From Mesorhizobium sp. WSM2240 (GTDB lineage: Bacteria; Pseudomonadota; Alphaproteobacteria; Rhizobiales; Rhizobiaceae): a stretch of 64,000 bases of DNA. This document shows positions 43,177-52,217 of this stretch, in pieces. Within the stretch, counting starts at the first letter, position 1. Each line of letters begins with the position of its first letter. The position numbers and the translations under genes were made by a program. The notes beneath the pieces are model-generated. The model saw only the letters and a list, made by a program, of their open reading frames with translations, searched no databases and had not been told where the DNA came from. The stretch lies in contig NZ_CP159253.1 of the NCBI RefSeq assembly GCF_040438645.1, positions 5,012,501-5,076,500 of the forward strand. The letters are read 5' to 3'.

Positions 43177-44787
43177 ATGTCCGATTTCGCGATTTCCAGG
43201 CGCGGCATTCTCGCCGGGTCGAGCGTCCTGCTGGCCTCGACGGCTCTGCCGGCAACGCTCTGGGCGCAAACGCCCGCCAAAGGCGGCCGGCTGATCGTCG
43301 CCGCCGATTCCGAGCCACGCAACCTGAACCCGGCGATCGTCGCCTCCAACGGAGTCTTCTTTGTCGCCAGCAAAATCGTCGAGCCACTCGCTGAAGCCTC
43401 CTTCACCGGCAAGGACGGCCTGGAGTCGCGGCTCGCAACCAATTGGGAGAGCTCCGAGGACGGGCTGACGGTCACTTTCAAGCTGCGCGAAGGGGTAAAC
43501 TGGCACGACGGCAGGCCGTTCACATCAGCCGACGTCGCCTTCTCGGCGCTGCATATCTGGAAGCCGCTGCAGAATCTCGGCCGCGTGGTGTTCAAGGACC
43601 TGGAGGCGGTCGACACGCCCGATGACCATACGGCGATTTTCCGCTTCGTCAGGCCGACGCCATTCCAGCTTATCCGCAACGCGCTGCCGGCGCTGACCAG
43701 CGTCGTTCCAAAACATCTCTACGAAGTGGGCGAGATCGCCGACAATCCGGCCAACACCGCGCCGGTCGGCACAGGGCCGTTCAAATTCGCCGAGCACAGG
43801 CCAGGCGAATACTACCGGCTGGAGAAGAACGACGCCTATTGGGGCGAGGACCAGCCGAAGCTCGACGAGATACTCTACCGCGTGCTTCCTGACAGGGCGG
43901 CGGCTGCCGGCGCATTGGAGGCGGAGGAAATCCATCTGGCGGCATTCTCGGCAGTACCGCTCGCCGATCTCGAGCGCATCTCGAAAGTGCCGGGTATAGA
44001 AGTGATCTCGAAAGGCTATGAGGCGCTGACCTATCAGCTCGTCATCGAGATAAACCACCGCCGCAAGGAACTGGCCGACCGCAAGGTCCGGCAGGCGATC
44101 GCCCGTGCGGTCGACAAGGATTTTGTCGTCAAGACGATCTTCCTGGGCTATGCGACCGCGTCCACCGGACCGGTGCCGCGCAACGACGTGCAGTTCTATT
44201 CAAGCGACGTGCCGACCTATGCCTTCGACGTCGCCAGGGCCAATGCCCTGCTGGACGAAGCCGGCTATAAGCGCGGCGATGACGGCACACGCTTCGCGCT
44301 GAAGCTTTTGCCGGCACCCTATTTCAACGAGACGAAGCAGTTCGGCGACTATCTGCGGCAGGCGCTGGCCGAGATCGGCATCAGGGCCGAGCTGGTCAAC
44401 AACGACGCGGCCGCGCATCAGAAGGCCGTCTATACCGACCATGCCTTCGACCTGGCGATCGCCCCGCCTGTCTTCCGCGGCGATCCGGCCATTTCGACGA
44501 CCATTCTGGTGCAGAGCGGCGTTCCGGACGGCGTGCCGTTCTCAAACCAGGGCGGCTACGCCAATCCAGAACTGGATGCGCTGATCGCCAAGGCGGCCGA
44601 GACGCTCGATCCCGACGAGCGCACCGCTCTTTACGTCGACTTCCAGAGAATGGTCGCGGAAGATCTGCCGCTGATCAATGTCGCCGAATGGGGTTTCATC
44701 ACCGTGGCGCATTCTTCGGTCAGGGAAGTTGCCAACAATCCGCGCTGGGCCGTCTCGAACTGGGCCGACACCTGGATTGAGGGCTGA
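43177..44787 (+). CDS. ABC transporter substrate-binding protein, Dpp/Opp (SBP_bac_5) family, Tat-exported
   Basis: A 536-residue periplasmic binding protein for peptides or similar compounds. A twin-arginine signal is visible (SRRGILAGSSVLLAS), with cleavage near LWA-QT. Family features are PRNLNPAIVASNGVFFVASKIVEPL, TFKLREGVNWHDGRPFTSADVAFS and GTGPFKFAEHRPGEYYRLEKNDAYWG. It heads a six-gene operon with two permeases, two ATPases and an ATC-hydrolase-like gene. The ligand is unknown. Confidence 0.93.
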   Translation: MSDFAISRRGILAGSSVLLASTALPATLWAQTPAKGGRLIVAADSEPRNLNPAIVASNGVFFVASKIVEPLAEASFTGKDGLESRLATNWESSEDGLTVTFKLREGVNWHDGRPFTSADVAFSALHIWKPLQNLGRVVFKDLEAVDTPDDHTAIFRFVRPTPFQLIRNALPALTSVVPKHLYEVGEIADNPANTAPVGTGPFKFAEHRPGEYYRLEKNDAYWGEDQPKLDEILYRVLPDRAAAAGALEAEEIHLAAFSAVPLADLERISKVPGIEVISKGYEALTYQLVIEINHRRKELADRKVRQAIARAVDKDFVVKTIFLGYATASTGPVPRNDVQFYSSDVPTYAFDVARANALLDEAGYKRGDDGTRFALKLLPAPYFNETKQFGDYLRQALAEIGIRAELVNNDAAAHQKAVYTDHAFDLAIAPPVFRGDPAISTTILVQSGVPDGVPFSNQGGYANPELDALIAKAAETLDPDERTALYVDFQRMVAEDLPLINVAEWGFITVAHSSVREVANNPRWAVSNWADTWIEG

Positions 44788-44815
44788 AACTGGCGCGAGA
44801 AATACAGCCGCCGCC

Positions 44816-45802
44816 ATGACCCGCGCCCTCCGTCTCATTTGCCGGCGCCTGATCGGCAGCATCGTCGTGCTGTTGTTCGTGATCGCAGGCACGTTCCTGC
44901 TGCTCGAGGCCGCGCCGGGCGATGCGGTTGACGCCTATGTAGTCTCGGTCGGCGGCGACGCCGGCATGATTGAGGAATTGCGGCGGCGCTGGGGGCTGGA
45001 CCAGTCGGCGGCGACACGCTTCGCCATCTATGTCTGGTCGCTGGCGCGGCTCGACCTCGGGCACTCAGTGGCATTCTCGCGGCCAATCCTCGACGTGATC
45101 CTGGAGCGGCTGCCCAATACGCTGCTCCTGATGGGCAGTGCTACCGCGCTTTCTTTCTGCCTCGGGACGTTTCTCGGTATCGTCGCCGGGTCGCGGCCCG
45201 GCAGCTTTCGCGACCGGTTTCTGTCGATAGGCTCGCTGGCGCTTTACGCGGTGCCGGGCTTCTGGTTGGGCCTCGTGCTCATCGTGGTATTTGCGGTGCA
45301 GCTACGCTGGCTTCCGCTCGGTGGCATCGAGACGATCGCTTCCGGCAAGACCGGAGCAGAGCGCACGCTGGACATAGCCCGCCATCTCGTCCTGCCGGTG
45401 GCGAGCCTCGGCTTCATCTACCTGGCGCTCTATTTGCGCATGATGCGCGCCGGCATGGCCGAGGTGTGGCGCATGGATTTTATCCTAGCCGCGCGGGCAA
45501 GGGGCATTGCACGGCGACGCATCGTGCTGCGCCATGTCGCGCGCAACGCGCTGCTGCCTCTTGTGACTATGCTCGGCCTGCAATCGGCGGCGATGCTCGG
45601 AGGCAGCGTCGTCATTGAAAGCGTGTTCTCAGTCCCGGGGCTCGGCCGTCTGGCGCAGGAAGCGGTCGCCGCGCGGGATACGCCGCTGCTGCTCGGCATA
45701 ATTCTGGTCAGCGCCGTGCTGGTCATCGTCGTCAACCTGGCGGTCGATCTCCTCTACGCCGCGCTTGACCCGCGCATCGGATCAAGCGGGGAGATCGCAT
45801 GA
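44816..45802 (+). CDS. ABC transporter permease, DppB type
   Basis: A 328-residue inner-membrane permease with six helices. The N-terminal RLIGSIVVLLFVIAGTFLLLEAAPGDAVD and the EAA loop (EVWRMDFILAARARGIARRRIVLRHVARNALLPLVT) are characteristic of DppB. The start at 44816 is 29 bases after the binding-protein stop. Its own stop overlaps the DppC start as ATGA. Confidence 0.95.
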   Translation: MTRALRLICRRLIGSIVVLLFVIAGTFLLLEAAPGDAVDAYVVSVGGDAGMIEELRRRWGLDQSAATRFAIYVWSLARLDLGHSVAFSRPILDVILERLPNTLLLMGSATALSFCLGTFLGIVAGSRPGSFRDRFLSIGSLALYAVPGFWLGLVLIVVFAVQLRWLPLGGIETIASGKTGAERTLDIARHLVLPVASLGFIYLALYLRMMRAGMAEVWRMDFILAARARGIARRRIVLRHVARNALLPLVTMLGLQSAAMLGGSVVIESVFSVPGLGRLAQEAVAARDTPLLLGIILVSAVLVIVVNLAVDLLYAALDPRIGSSGEIA

Positions 45803-46629
45803 TCCCGCTCCACCGCTTCCTGCGCACGCCCGAGGCCGTTGCCGGCGCGCTTATTCTGGCGGGGCTTATAGCCATGGCTCTCTCGGCGCCGTGGTTTTTT
45901 CCACGCGACCCGCAGTCGATAGCCGGGCCGGCCCTGCTGCGGCCCTTTCAGGATTGGGCGCTGCCGCTTGGCACCGACAGGCTCGGGCGCGATGTGCTGG
46001 CGGGGCTGTTTCACGGGGCGCGCACCTCGCTGGCGGTCGGCTTGGCCGCTGCGGCAGGCGCGATCCTGATTGGTGCGGTGATCGGCACGCTGGCCGGCTT
46101 CGCAGGCGGCCTCTTAGACGAGATCCTGATGCGCATCACCGATGCATTCCAGACCGTGCCCGGCTTCCTGCTGGCGCTCGCCTTCGTCAGCGTCGCCGGT
46201 CCCTCCCTCGCCACCGTCATTGTCGCCATCACGCTCGCCGCCTGGACCGGACCAGCGCGGATCGCGCGGGCGGAAGTACTTTCGATCCGCGAGCGCGACT
46301 ATGTCGCCGGGGCGAGGGTGATCGGCATGCACCCGCTGGAGATCGCCTTCCGCGAGATACTGCCCAATGCGCTGCCGCCGGTGCTGGCGCTGTCATCGGT
46401 AATCGTTGCAGGGGCGATCCTGACAGAGGCCGCACTTTCCTTTCTGGGGCTTGGCGATCCCAACCGCGTCACCTGGGGCGGCATGATCGCCGAGGGTCGC
46501 GCCGTGCTTCGCTCCGCCCCTTATCTGTCGATGATCCCGGGCGTGGCTCTCGTCCTGACCGTGCTCGGAATCTACTTAGCCGGCGAAGGGCTGGTTGAAA
46601 CAAGCGCAACTAGACGGATGAATACGTGA
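45799..46629 (+). CDS. ABC transporter permease, DppC type
   Basis: A 276-residue permease with the DppC pattern: LGTDRLGRDVLAGLFHGARTSLAVGLAA and the EAA loop SIRERDYVAGARVIGMHPLEIAFREILPNALPPVLA, then AALSFLGLGDPN. It overlaps both neighbours by 4 bases (ATGA and GTGA), so the transporter subunits are translationally coupled. Confidence 0.95.
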   Translation: MIPLHRFLRTPEAVAGALILAGLIAMALSAPWFFPRDPQSIAGPALLRPFQDWALPLGTDRLGRDVLAGLFHGARTSLAVGLAAAAGAILIGAVIGTLAGFAGGLLDEILMRITDAFQTVPGFLLALAFVSVAGPSLATVIVAITLAAWTGPARIARAEVLSIRERDYVAGARVIGMHPLEIAFREILPNALPPVLALSSVIVAGAILTEAALSFLGLGDPNRVTWGGMIAEGRAVLRSAPYLSMIPGVALVLTVLGIYLAGEGLVETSATRRMNT

Positions 46630-47402
46630 CCATTCGGCTGTCGATCCGCAATCTCGGCGTACGCTACAGCCGTGACGGACAGGATGTCGAGGCGCTGAAA
46701 CAAGTCGCTCTCGATTTAAAGACCGGCGAATGCCTCGCTGTGATCGGAGAAAGCGGTTCGGGCAAAAGCACGCTGGCGCTTGCTATCGCCGGGCTGCTGC
46801 CATCGACGGCAAAACTCGACGGAGACATAAGCTGGCCGGGACTTGGTCGCGCACCGCAGAACGGCCGCGACATCGGCTTCGTCTTCCAGGATCCCTCGGC
46901 GAGCCTCAACCCGGTACTGACGGTTGGCGAGCAGATCGCCGAGGTCGTGCGGACGCATCTGCCTCTGACCTGGCGCGAGGCCTGCAGCCTCGCCACAGAC
47001 CTGCTGGGCCGCGTCCGCCTGCCCGATCCGGAAGCGATAGCACACGTCTATCCTCATCAGCTCTCCGGCGGACAGAAACAGCGCGTTGCAATTGCCGCGG
47101 CAATTGCCGCACGGCCGAGCCTGTTGATTACCGACGAGGCGACCAGCGCGCTCGACACCATCGTCCAGGCCGAGATCGTCGCGCTGATCCGGCGGCTGGT
47201 GGCGGAGGATGCGATGTCGCTTCTGTTCATCAGCCACGACATAGCGCTCGCCGCGCAGCTTGCCGACCGCATCGCGGTGTTCCGGCACGGCCGGCTGCTC
47301 GAAACCGGAGGACCGGCAGTTCTGTTGCGCTCGCCCACGCATCCCTACACGCGCTCGCTGATCGAGGCGAGTTTTGGTCCGGCGGCGGAGAAGCGCGGAT
47401 GA
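46626..47402 (+). CDS. ABC transporter ATP-binding protein, DppD type
   Basis: A 258-residue ATPase beginning with GTG inside the upstream stop (GTGA). Walker A is GESGSGKST, Q-loop VFQDPSASLNPVLTVGEQ, signature LSGGQKQRVAIAAAI, Walker B LLITDEATSALD. It lacks the longer C-terminal oligopeptide-transporter tail and iron-sulfur cluster found in some DppD proteins. It pairs with the next ATPase. Confidence 0.95.
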   Translation: MTIRLSIRNLGVRYSRDGQDVEALKQVALDLKTGECLAVIGESGSGKSTLALAIAGLLPSTAKLDGDISWPGLGRAPQNGRDIGFVFQDPSASLNPVLTVGEQIAEVVRTHLPLTWREACSLATDLLGRVRLPDPEAIAHVYPHQLSGGQKQRVAIAAAIAARPSLLITDEATSALDTIVQAEIVALIRRLVAEDAMSLLFISHDIALAAQLADRIAVFRHGRLLETGGPAVLLRSPTHPYTRSLIEASFGPAAEKRG

Positions 47403-48193
47403 GCGAGCCGCTGCTTGCCGTATCCGGCCTTTCCAAGCGCTTTCAGCGCGCCGGTCGGGTAATCACGGCGCTCGATGGAATTTCATTCGAGATCGGCCGC
47501 GCCGAAACCTTGGCGCTGGTCGGCCCGTCCGGGAGCGGCAAGTCGACAGTGGCGAGATTGCTGCTGCGGCTTGCGGAACCCGATGCCGGCAGCATCCGCT
47601 TCGAAGGACAGGATTTGCTGGCGCTGCGCGGCGCAAAACTTCGGGCAGTGCGTACGCGTCTGCAAATGGTGTTTCAGGATCCACTCGCAGCCTTCAATCC
47701 GCGCGCCACCGTCGGCCGCGTGCTCGACGATCCACTGCGCATCCACGGCCTGGCTGCACGCGGCGAGCGTCCCAGGGCAATCGAGGCGCTGCTGGAGCGG
47801 GTTGGCCTTTCACCCTCGCTCACCCAGCGCGCTGTCCATGAAGTCTCCGGCGGACAACGCCAGCGCGTGGCGATCGCCCGCGCCATCGCTACAAGGCCGT
47901 CCCTGATCGTACTCGACGAAGCGCTTTCGGCGCTTGACGTTTCCGTCCGCGCCGACATTCTGGACCTGCTGGCTTCGCTGCAGCGCGAGGAGGGAATTTC
48001 CTATCTGTTCATTTCCCATGATCTCGGCGTGGTGGCTCGAGTGGCGCACCGCGTCGCGGTCATGGAGGCCGGCGTGATCGCCGAGACCGGCGAGGCGCGC
48101 CAGATTATCGCCGCGCCCAGTTCGCCGATAGGCAAGGCGCTGGTTGCGGCCATGCCGAGCCTCGATCGGCTCGCTTCGAAGGAGACGGAATGA
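47399..48193 (+). CDS. ABC transporter ATP-binding protein, DppF type
   Basis: A 264-residue ATPase with Walker [11 protein letters not shown]-loop VFQDPLAAFNPRATVGRVL, signature [15 protein letters not shown] and Walker B LIVLDEALSALDVS. It overlaps the DppD stop (ATGA) and its own stop overlaps the ATC-hydrolase-like gene, so transport and the enzyme are one translational unit. Confidence 0.95.
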   Translation: MSEPLLAVSGLSKRFQRAGRVITALDGISFEIGRAETLALVGPSGSGKSTVARLLLRLAEPDAGSIRFEGQDLLALRGAKLRAVRTRLQMVFQDPLAAFNPRATVGRVLDDPLRIHGLAARGERPRAIEALLERVGLSPSLTQRAVHEVSGGQRQRVAIARAIATRPSLIVLDEALSALDVSVRADILDLLASLQREEGISYLFISHDLGVVARVAHRVAVMEAGVIAETGEARQIIAAPSSPIGKALVAAMPSLDRLASKETE

Positions 48194-48708
48194 CGGATCA
48201 ACCTTCGCAAAAAGTGGAAAGGCTGAGCCGCGAACTCGAGGCAGCCTTCCGTAATCGGGCCGATCTCTACCGGCTGTTCTACGCCGAACTGGAAGCGGAA
48301 TTCGGCGCGGCGAAGGCCGAGGAGGTCATGGTGCGGGCGGTCGAGCGGCGCGGCCGCGAGGTTGCGGAAGCGGCATTCGCCGATTTCGGCCCGAACGATG
48401 CCCGCGCCATTGGCGAGGCGTTCCTGTCGGTCAGCCCGGATGACGGCCGCATGTACCCTGCCGATGTGCTCCGCAGCGAGAAGAGCATAGAATTCAGGGT
48501 AAAGCGCTGCCCGCTCAAGGACGCCTGGGTAGAAGCCGGCGTAGGCGACGAACAGCTCGCCACGCTTTGCCGCATCGCCGGCGCCTTCGACCGCGGATTG
48601 TTCGAGGCGACAGGCGTGCGTTTCGCCAACGTCACCTGGACGCCGGGCCATGGTGACGGATGCTGCCATATACGGCTGACCGACAGGGAAACAGCGGGTG
48701 AGGTGTGA
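48190..48708 (+). CDS. L-2-amino-thiazoline-4-carboxylate hydrolase-like protein
   Basis: A 172-residue protein of the ATC-hydrolase family. In Pseudomonas the named enzyme opens 2-amino-thiazoline-4-carboxylate on the path to cysteine; most family members are uncharacterised. Visible are an N-terminal helical part (ELEAAFRNRADLYRLFYAELEAEFGAAKAEEVMVRAVERRGREVA), a central KRCPLKDAWVEAGVGDEQLATLCRIAGAFDRGLFEATGV, and a C-terminal GHGDGCCHIRL with potential nucleophilic Cys residues. Coupling to a Dpp-type transporter suggests it acts on the imported compound. Confidence 0.82.
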   Translation: MTDQPSQKVERLSRELEAAFRNRADLYRLFYAELEAEFGAAKAEEVMVRAVERRGREVAEAAFADFGPNDARAIGEAFLSVSPDDGRMYPADVLRSEKSIEFRVKRCPLKDAWVEAGVGDEQLATLCRIAGAFDRGLFEATGVRFANVTWTPGHGDGCCHIRLTDRETAGEV

Positions 48709-48759
48709 GCCGATGAATTCGTGCTTCGCCACAGCCAAATGCCATGCTAACCGGAAGCG

Positions 48760-49809
48760 ATGGCACAGAAGAAAGCCCATGAGGTCGACGCATGGCTGGC
48801 CCGACCGACCGGGGCCACCATCGTCCTGTTCTACGGGCCGGACCGCGGACTCGTGGCCGAACGCGGGCGGGCGTTTGCGGAAAAGACCGGGCTGCCGCTG
48901 GACGATCCGTTTTCGGTGGTGCGGCTGGACGGCGCCGAGATCGAGCGCGAACAGGGCAGGCTGCTCGACGAAGCGCGCACGGTGCCGATGTTTTCCGAAC
49001 GGCGGCTGCTCTGGGTGCGCAACGCCGCCGGCCAGAAATCGCTGGCCGAGGACGTCAAAGCGCTATGTGCCGAACCGCCGCGCGACGCCATCGTGCTGAT
49101 CGAGGCCGGCGAACTGAAGAAGGGCGCGGCGCTCAGGACCGTCGTTGAAGCGAGCCCCGGCGCCATGGCGCTGCCCTGCTATGCCGACGAGGCGCGAGGC
49201 ATAGACGCCATCATCGACGACGAGATGCAGAAGGCGGGGATGTCGCTGACGCTCGAAGCGCGGCAGGCGCTGCGCCGCAATCTCGGCGGCGACAGACTCG
49301 CCTCGCGCGGCGAAATCCAGAAGCTTCTCCTTTATGCGCAGGGGCAGCGGGAGATCGGCCTGGACGACGTCAAGGCCTCTATCGGCGACGTCTCCGGCCT
49401 TTCCTTCGACGACGCAGTCGACGCCGTGCTCGAAGGCAGGATCGATGCGTTCGACGCGGTTTTCACGCGCCAGACTCTCTCCGGAGGCCAGCCTTTCCTG
49501 GTACTCGCCGCCGCCATGCGCCAATTTCAGGCTCTGCACCTGATGCGCGGCTCAATGGAAGCTGGGGGGCGCAACGCGGCGGCAGTCGTTGCCGGAGCGC
49601 GGCCGCCGGTCTTCTTCTCGCGGCGAAAGATAGTCGAGACGGCGCTGGAGCGCTGGCATACCGAAGCGCTGGCCCGCGCATTGGCAAGGTTGCAGGATGC
49701 GGTGTTGCAGACCCGCAAACGGCCGAACCTTTCCACTGCCATCGCACGCCAGGCGCTGCTCGGCGTCGCCGTCGAAAGCGCCCGGCTCGCGCAACGAAAC
49801 CGAAATTGA
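48760..49809 (+). CDS. holA: DNA polymerase III delta subunit
   Basis: A 349-residue HolA, the clamp-loader subunit that opens the beta ring. Recognisable are the N-terminal region TIVLFYGPDRGLVAERGRAFAEKTG, LLWVRNAAGQKSLAEDVKAL, RRNLGGDRLASRGEIQKLLLYA and DVSGLSFDDAVDAVLEG. Length is normal. In the rhizobia I know it follows leuS and lptE; here the ABC-transporter operon is upstream instead. It converges with parB across 22 bases. Confidence 0.94.
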   Translation: MAQKKAHEVDAWLARPTGATIVLFYGPDRGLVAERGRAFAEKTGLPLDDPFSVVRLDGAEIEREQGRLLDEARTVPMFSERRLLWVRNAAGQKSLAEDVKALCAEPPRDAIVLIEAGELKKGAALRTVVEASPGAMALPCYADEARGIDAIIDDEMQKAGMSLTLEARQALRRNLGGDRLASRGEIQKLLLYAQGQREIGLDDVKASIGDVSGLSFDDAVDAVLEGRIDAFDAVFTRQTLSGGQPFLVLAAAMRQFQALHLMRGSMEAGGRNAAAVVAGARPPVFFSRRKIVETALERWHTEALARALARLQDAVLQTRKRPNLSTAIARQALLGVAVESARLAQRNRN

Positions 49810-49831
49810 TTAGCCGGCTAATCCAGCCGCT

Positions 49832-50704
49832 TCAGTGCTTCAGCCGGCGGCATAAATCATCGAGTTGCTCCAGCGTCTTATAGCCGATTCGCACCTCGCC
49901 CCCACGCTCGCGATGGGCGATGGCGACCTTCAGACCGGTCACGTCGGAGAGCAGCTTTTCCAGCGCCAGCGTATCGGCATCCTTGTCGCGCGGAGCGGAT
50001 GGAGACGGTTCGCGCACGCTCTCGGCCGGCAACTGCGCCAGCGCCTCGGCCTGGCGCACCGACAGGCCATCCTCGACGATGCGCTTGGCGAGGCCCGCCG
50101 GGTCGGCGGCCGAGACCAGCGCGCGGGCATGGCCCGCGGACAAATCGCCATTGATGAGCATGTCGCGGATAACATCGGGCAGTTTGAGCAGGCGCAGCGT
50201 GTTGGCGACGTGGCTGCGGCTCTTGCCGATGACCTGACCAAGATCCGCCTGCGTGTAATTGTGCTCGTCGATCAGCTGCTGGTAACCGAGCGCCTCCTCG
50301 ACCGGGTTAAGGTCGGTGCGCTGGACGTTTTCGATAATGGCGAGTTCAAGCGCCGTGCGATCGTTTACGTCCCGCACGATAACCGGAATCTGCGTCAAGC
50401 CGGCTCGTTGTGCGGCCCGCCAGCGCCGCTCGCCGGCGATGATCTCGTATCGCCCGGCTTCGCCCGAAGGGCGAACGACAACCGGCTGCACCACGCCGTG
50501 TTCGCGGATCGACTGGGCAAGATCCGCAAGATCGGCATCGCCGAAGTTGCGCCTCGGATTTCGTGGGTTCGGCGCGACGAACTCGATCGGAACTTGGCCG
50601 TCAGCCGGCGCCGCGCTTTTTTCCACCGTCGCCGGCCTGTCCATTTCGCCGATCAGCGCGGCGAGCCCGCGGCCCAGTCTTTTTCTAGAAGGATCGTCAC
50701 TCAT
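49832..50704 (-). CDS. parB: Chromosome partitioning protein ParB
   Basis: A 290-residue ParB that binds parS, spreads using CTP, and directs origin segregation. The N-terminal LGRGLAALIGE box for ParA interaction, the CTP-binding GERRWRAAQRAGL motif, the ENVQRTDLNPVEEA block, the helix-turn-helix region (YTQADLGQVIGKSRSHVANTLRLLKLP) and the C-terminal dimer domain are all present. It lies 33 bases downstream of parA in the same operon. Four parS sites occur within 5 kb. Confidence 0.97.
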   Translation of the reverse strand: MSDDPSRKRLGRGLAALIGEMDRPATVEKSAAPADGQVPIEFVAPNPRNPRRNFGDADLADLAQSIREHGVVQPVVVRPSGEAGRYEIIAGERRWRAAQRAGLTQIPVIVRDVNDRTALELAIIENVQRTDLNPVEEALGYQQLIDEHNYTQADLGQVIGKSRSHVANTLRLLKLPDVIRDMLINGDLSAGHARALVSAADPAGLAKRIVEDGLSVRQAEALAQLPAESVREPSPSAPRDKDADTLALEKLLSDVTGLKVAIAHRERGGEVRIGYKTLEQLDDLCRRLKH

Positions 50705-50737
50705 GGTCAGTCCAGACTGTTTCGTTCGCGAATCTGT

Positions 50738-51556
50738 TCATGCGGCGCGGAGTTTGCGTTCTTGTCGAATCACTTCGGATGCGAGCTGCAGATAGGCTTG
50801 GCTGCCCGAGCATTTCAGATCGTAGAGGATCGCCGGCTTGCCATGCGACGGCGCTTCCGAAACGCGGACATTGCGCGGAATGATCGTCTCGTAAACTTTC
50901 TCGCCCATATGGGCGCGCACGTCCTCGACGACCTGGTTGGCGAGATTGTTGCGACCGTCATACATGGTCAGCACGATGCCCTGTATCGAGAGGTCCGGAT
51001 TGATCGAGCCGCGCACCTGTTCGACGGTTTCGAGCAACTGGCTCAAACCTTCCAGCGCGAAGAACTCGCATTGCAGCGGCACCAGAACCGAATCGGCGGC
51101 AGCCATCGAGTTGAGCGTCAGGAGATTGAGGGAGGGAGGGCAATCAATCAGCACATAGCTGTATGTGTCGGAACGCTCAGACGATGCGCGCACGGCGTTG
51201 CGCAGCCTGAGGACACGGTCGGGCGCACCTGCTATCTCCATTTCGACGCCGAGGAGATCGAGCGTCGACGGAACGATCGAGAGACCGGGCACCGCTGTCG
51301 GCATGGCTGCGTCTTCCAGCGCCAACACGCCGGTCAAGACGTCGTAAGACGAAGAAATTCGGTCGCGGCGGTCTATCCCGAGCCCGGTGCTGGCATTGCC
51401 CTGAGGATCAAGGTCGACGATCAGCACGCGCTCGCCGATTGCAGCCAGCGCCGTCGCCAGATTGATCGCGGTGGTAGTCTTGCCGACGCCGCCCTTCTGG
51501 TTGGCGACTGTGATGATGCGTGGGCCGGTCTTCATGATCCGATTCAATGCGTTCAT
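50738..51556 (-). CDS. parA: Chromosome partitioning ATPase ParA
   Basis: A 272-residue Walker-type ATPase that moves ParB-origin complexes across the nucleoid. The deviant Walker A is KGGVGKTTTAINL (residues about 22-34), followed by VDLDPQGNASTGLG and LIDCPPSLNLLTLN. The start at 51556 (MNALNRIM) is used; an internal ATG at 51535 is an alternative. It follows rsmG with 13 bases between. Confidence 0.97.
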   Translation of the reverse strand: MNALNRIMKTGPRIITVANQKGGVGKTTTAINLATALAAIGERVLIVDLDPQGNASTGLGIDRRDRISSSYDVLTGVLALEDAAMPTAVPGLSIVPSTLDLLGVEMEIAGAPDRVLRLRNAVRASSERSDTYSYVLIDCPPSLNLLTLNSMAAADSVLVPLQCEFFALEGLSQLLETVEQVRGSINPDLSIQGIVLTMYDGRNNLANQVVEDVRAHMGEKVYETIIPRNVRVSEAPSHGKPAILYDLKCSGSQAYLQLASEVIRQERKLRAA

Positions 51557-51569
51557 TGGTTCAGGCGCG

Positions 51570-52217
51570 TCACGATTTGGGAGTTAGGTTGCGAATCTCG
51601 AGAATCACGCTCTGCGGGTCGATCATGCTTCGATGTTCTAACAGGTCAAAGCGCCACCGGTGAGCGCTTTCTTCGATCTCGCTGCGGTAATCCCGGCCTT
51701 TATGAAAGAGGCCGATTGCGCCCGCCGACAACCAAGGCTCTGCAAGGCCTAGCAATGAAGGCAACGGCGCCAGCGCACGGGCGGTCACCACATCAGGCGT
51801 GCCGATCGAAGCGTATACGTCACCGATGCGCAGCGCATTGACGCGCGCTGGTAGGCTGAACTGCCCCATTACCGATTGCAGGAAAGCTGCCTTTTTCCGA
51901 TTGCTTTCAATGAGATCTACATGGCTTCCTTGGCGTTCCGCAAGCAGGATCGCCATCACCATGCCCGGAAAGCCGCCACCTGAGCCGAGGTCGAGCCAGT
52001 GCCGCGCATCCGGCGCGAGACGAAGTAATTGAGCGCTGTCGAGTATGTGCCGTGACCACACATCCTTCAGCGTAGAAGGCGCAGACAGGTTTATGCGGCG
52101 CGCCCATTTCTGGAAAAGCGCCTCGAATGCAACCAGACGCTCGAATGTTTCACGTGAAACGGGTCCGGCGATACGGCACAGCTCTTCCAATGCTGCTGTT
52201 GTTGTTGTTGTTGTCAC
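51570..52217 (-). CDS. rsmG: 16S rRNA (guanine527-N7)-methyltransferase
   Basis: A 215-residue SAM-dependent methyltransferase that modifies G527 of 16S rRNA. The SAM motif is [16 protein letters not shown]. It starts with GTG at 52217, overlapping the mnmG stop as GTGA; the first codons are six consecutive ACA (threonine) triplets. A parS site is embedded in codons for VSRETF near residue 20, as in other rhizobial genomes. Confidence 0.96.
   Translation of the reverse strand: MTTTTTTAALEELCRIAGPVSRETFERLVAFEALFQKWARRINLSAPSTLKDVWSRHILDSAQLLRLAPDARHWLDLGSGGGFPGMVMAILLAERQGSHVDLIESNRKKAAFLQSVMGQFSLPARVNALRIGDVYASIGTPDVVTARALAPLPSLLGLAEPWLSAGAIGLFHKGRDYRSEIEESAHRWRFDLLEHRSMIDPQSVILEIRNLTPKS
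52146..52161. promoter_or_regulatory. parS site inside rsmG
   Basis: TGTTTCACGTGAAACG matches the parS consensus TGTTTCACGTGAAACA at 15 of 16 positions. It lies in the rsmG coding region and encodes part of VSRETF. Confidence 0.93.
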
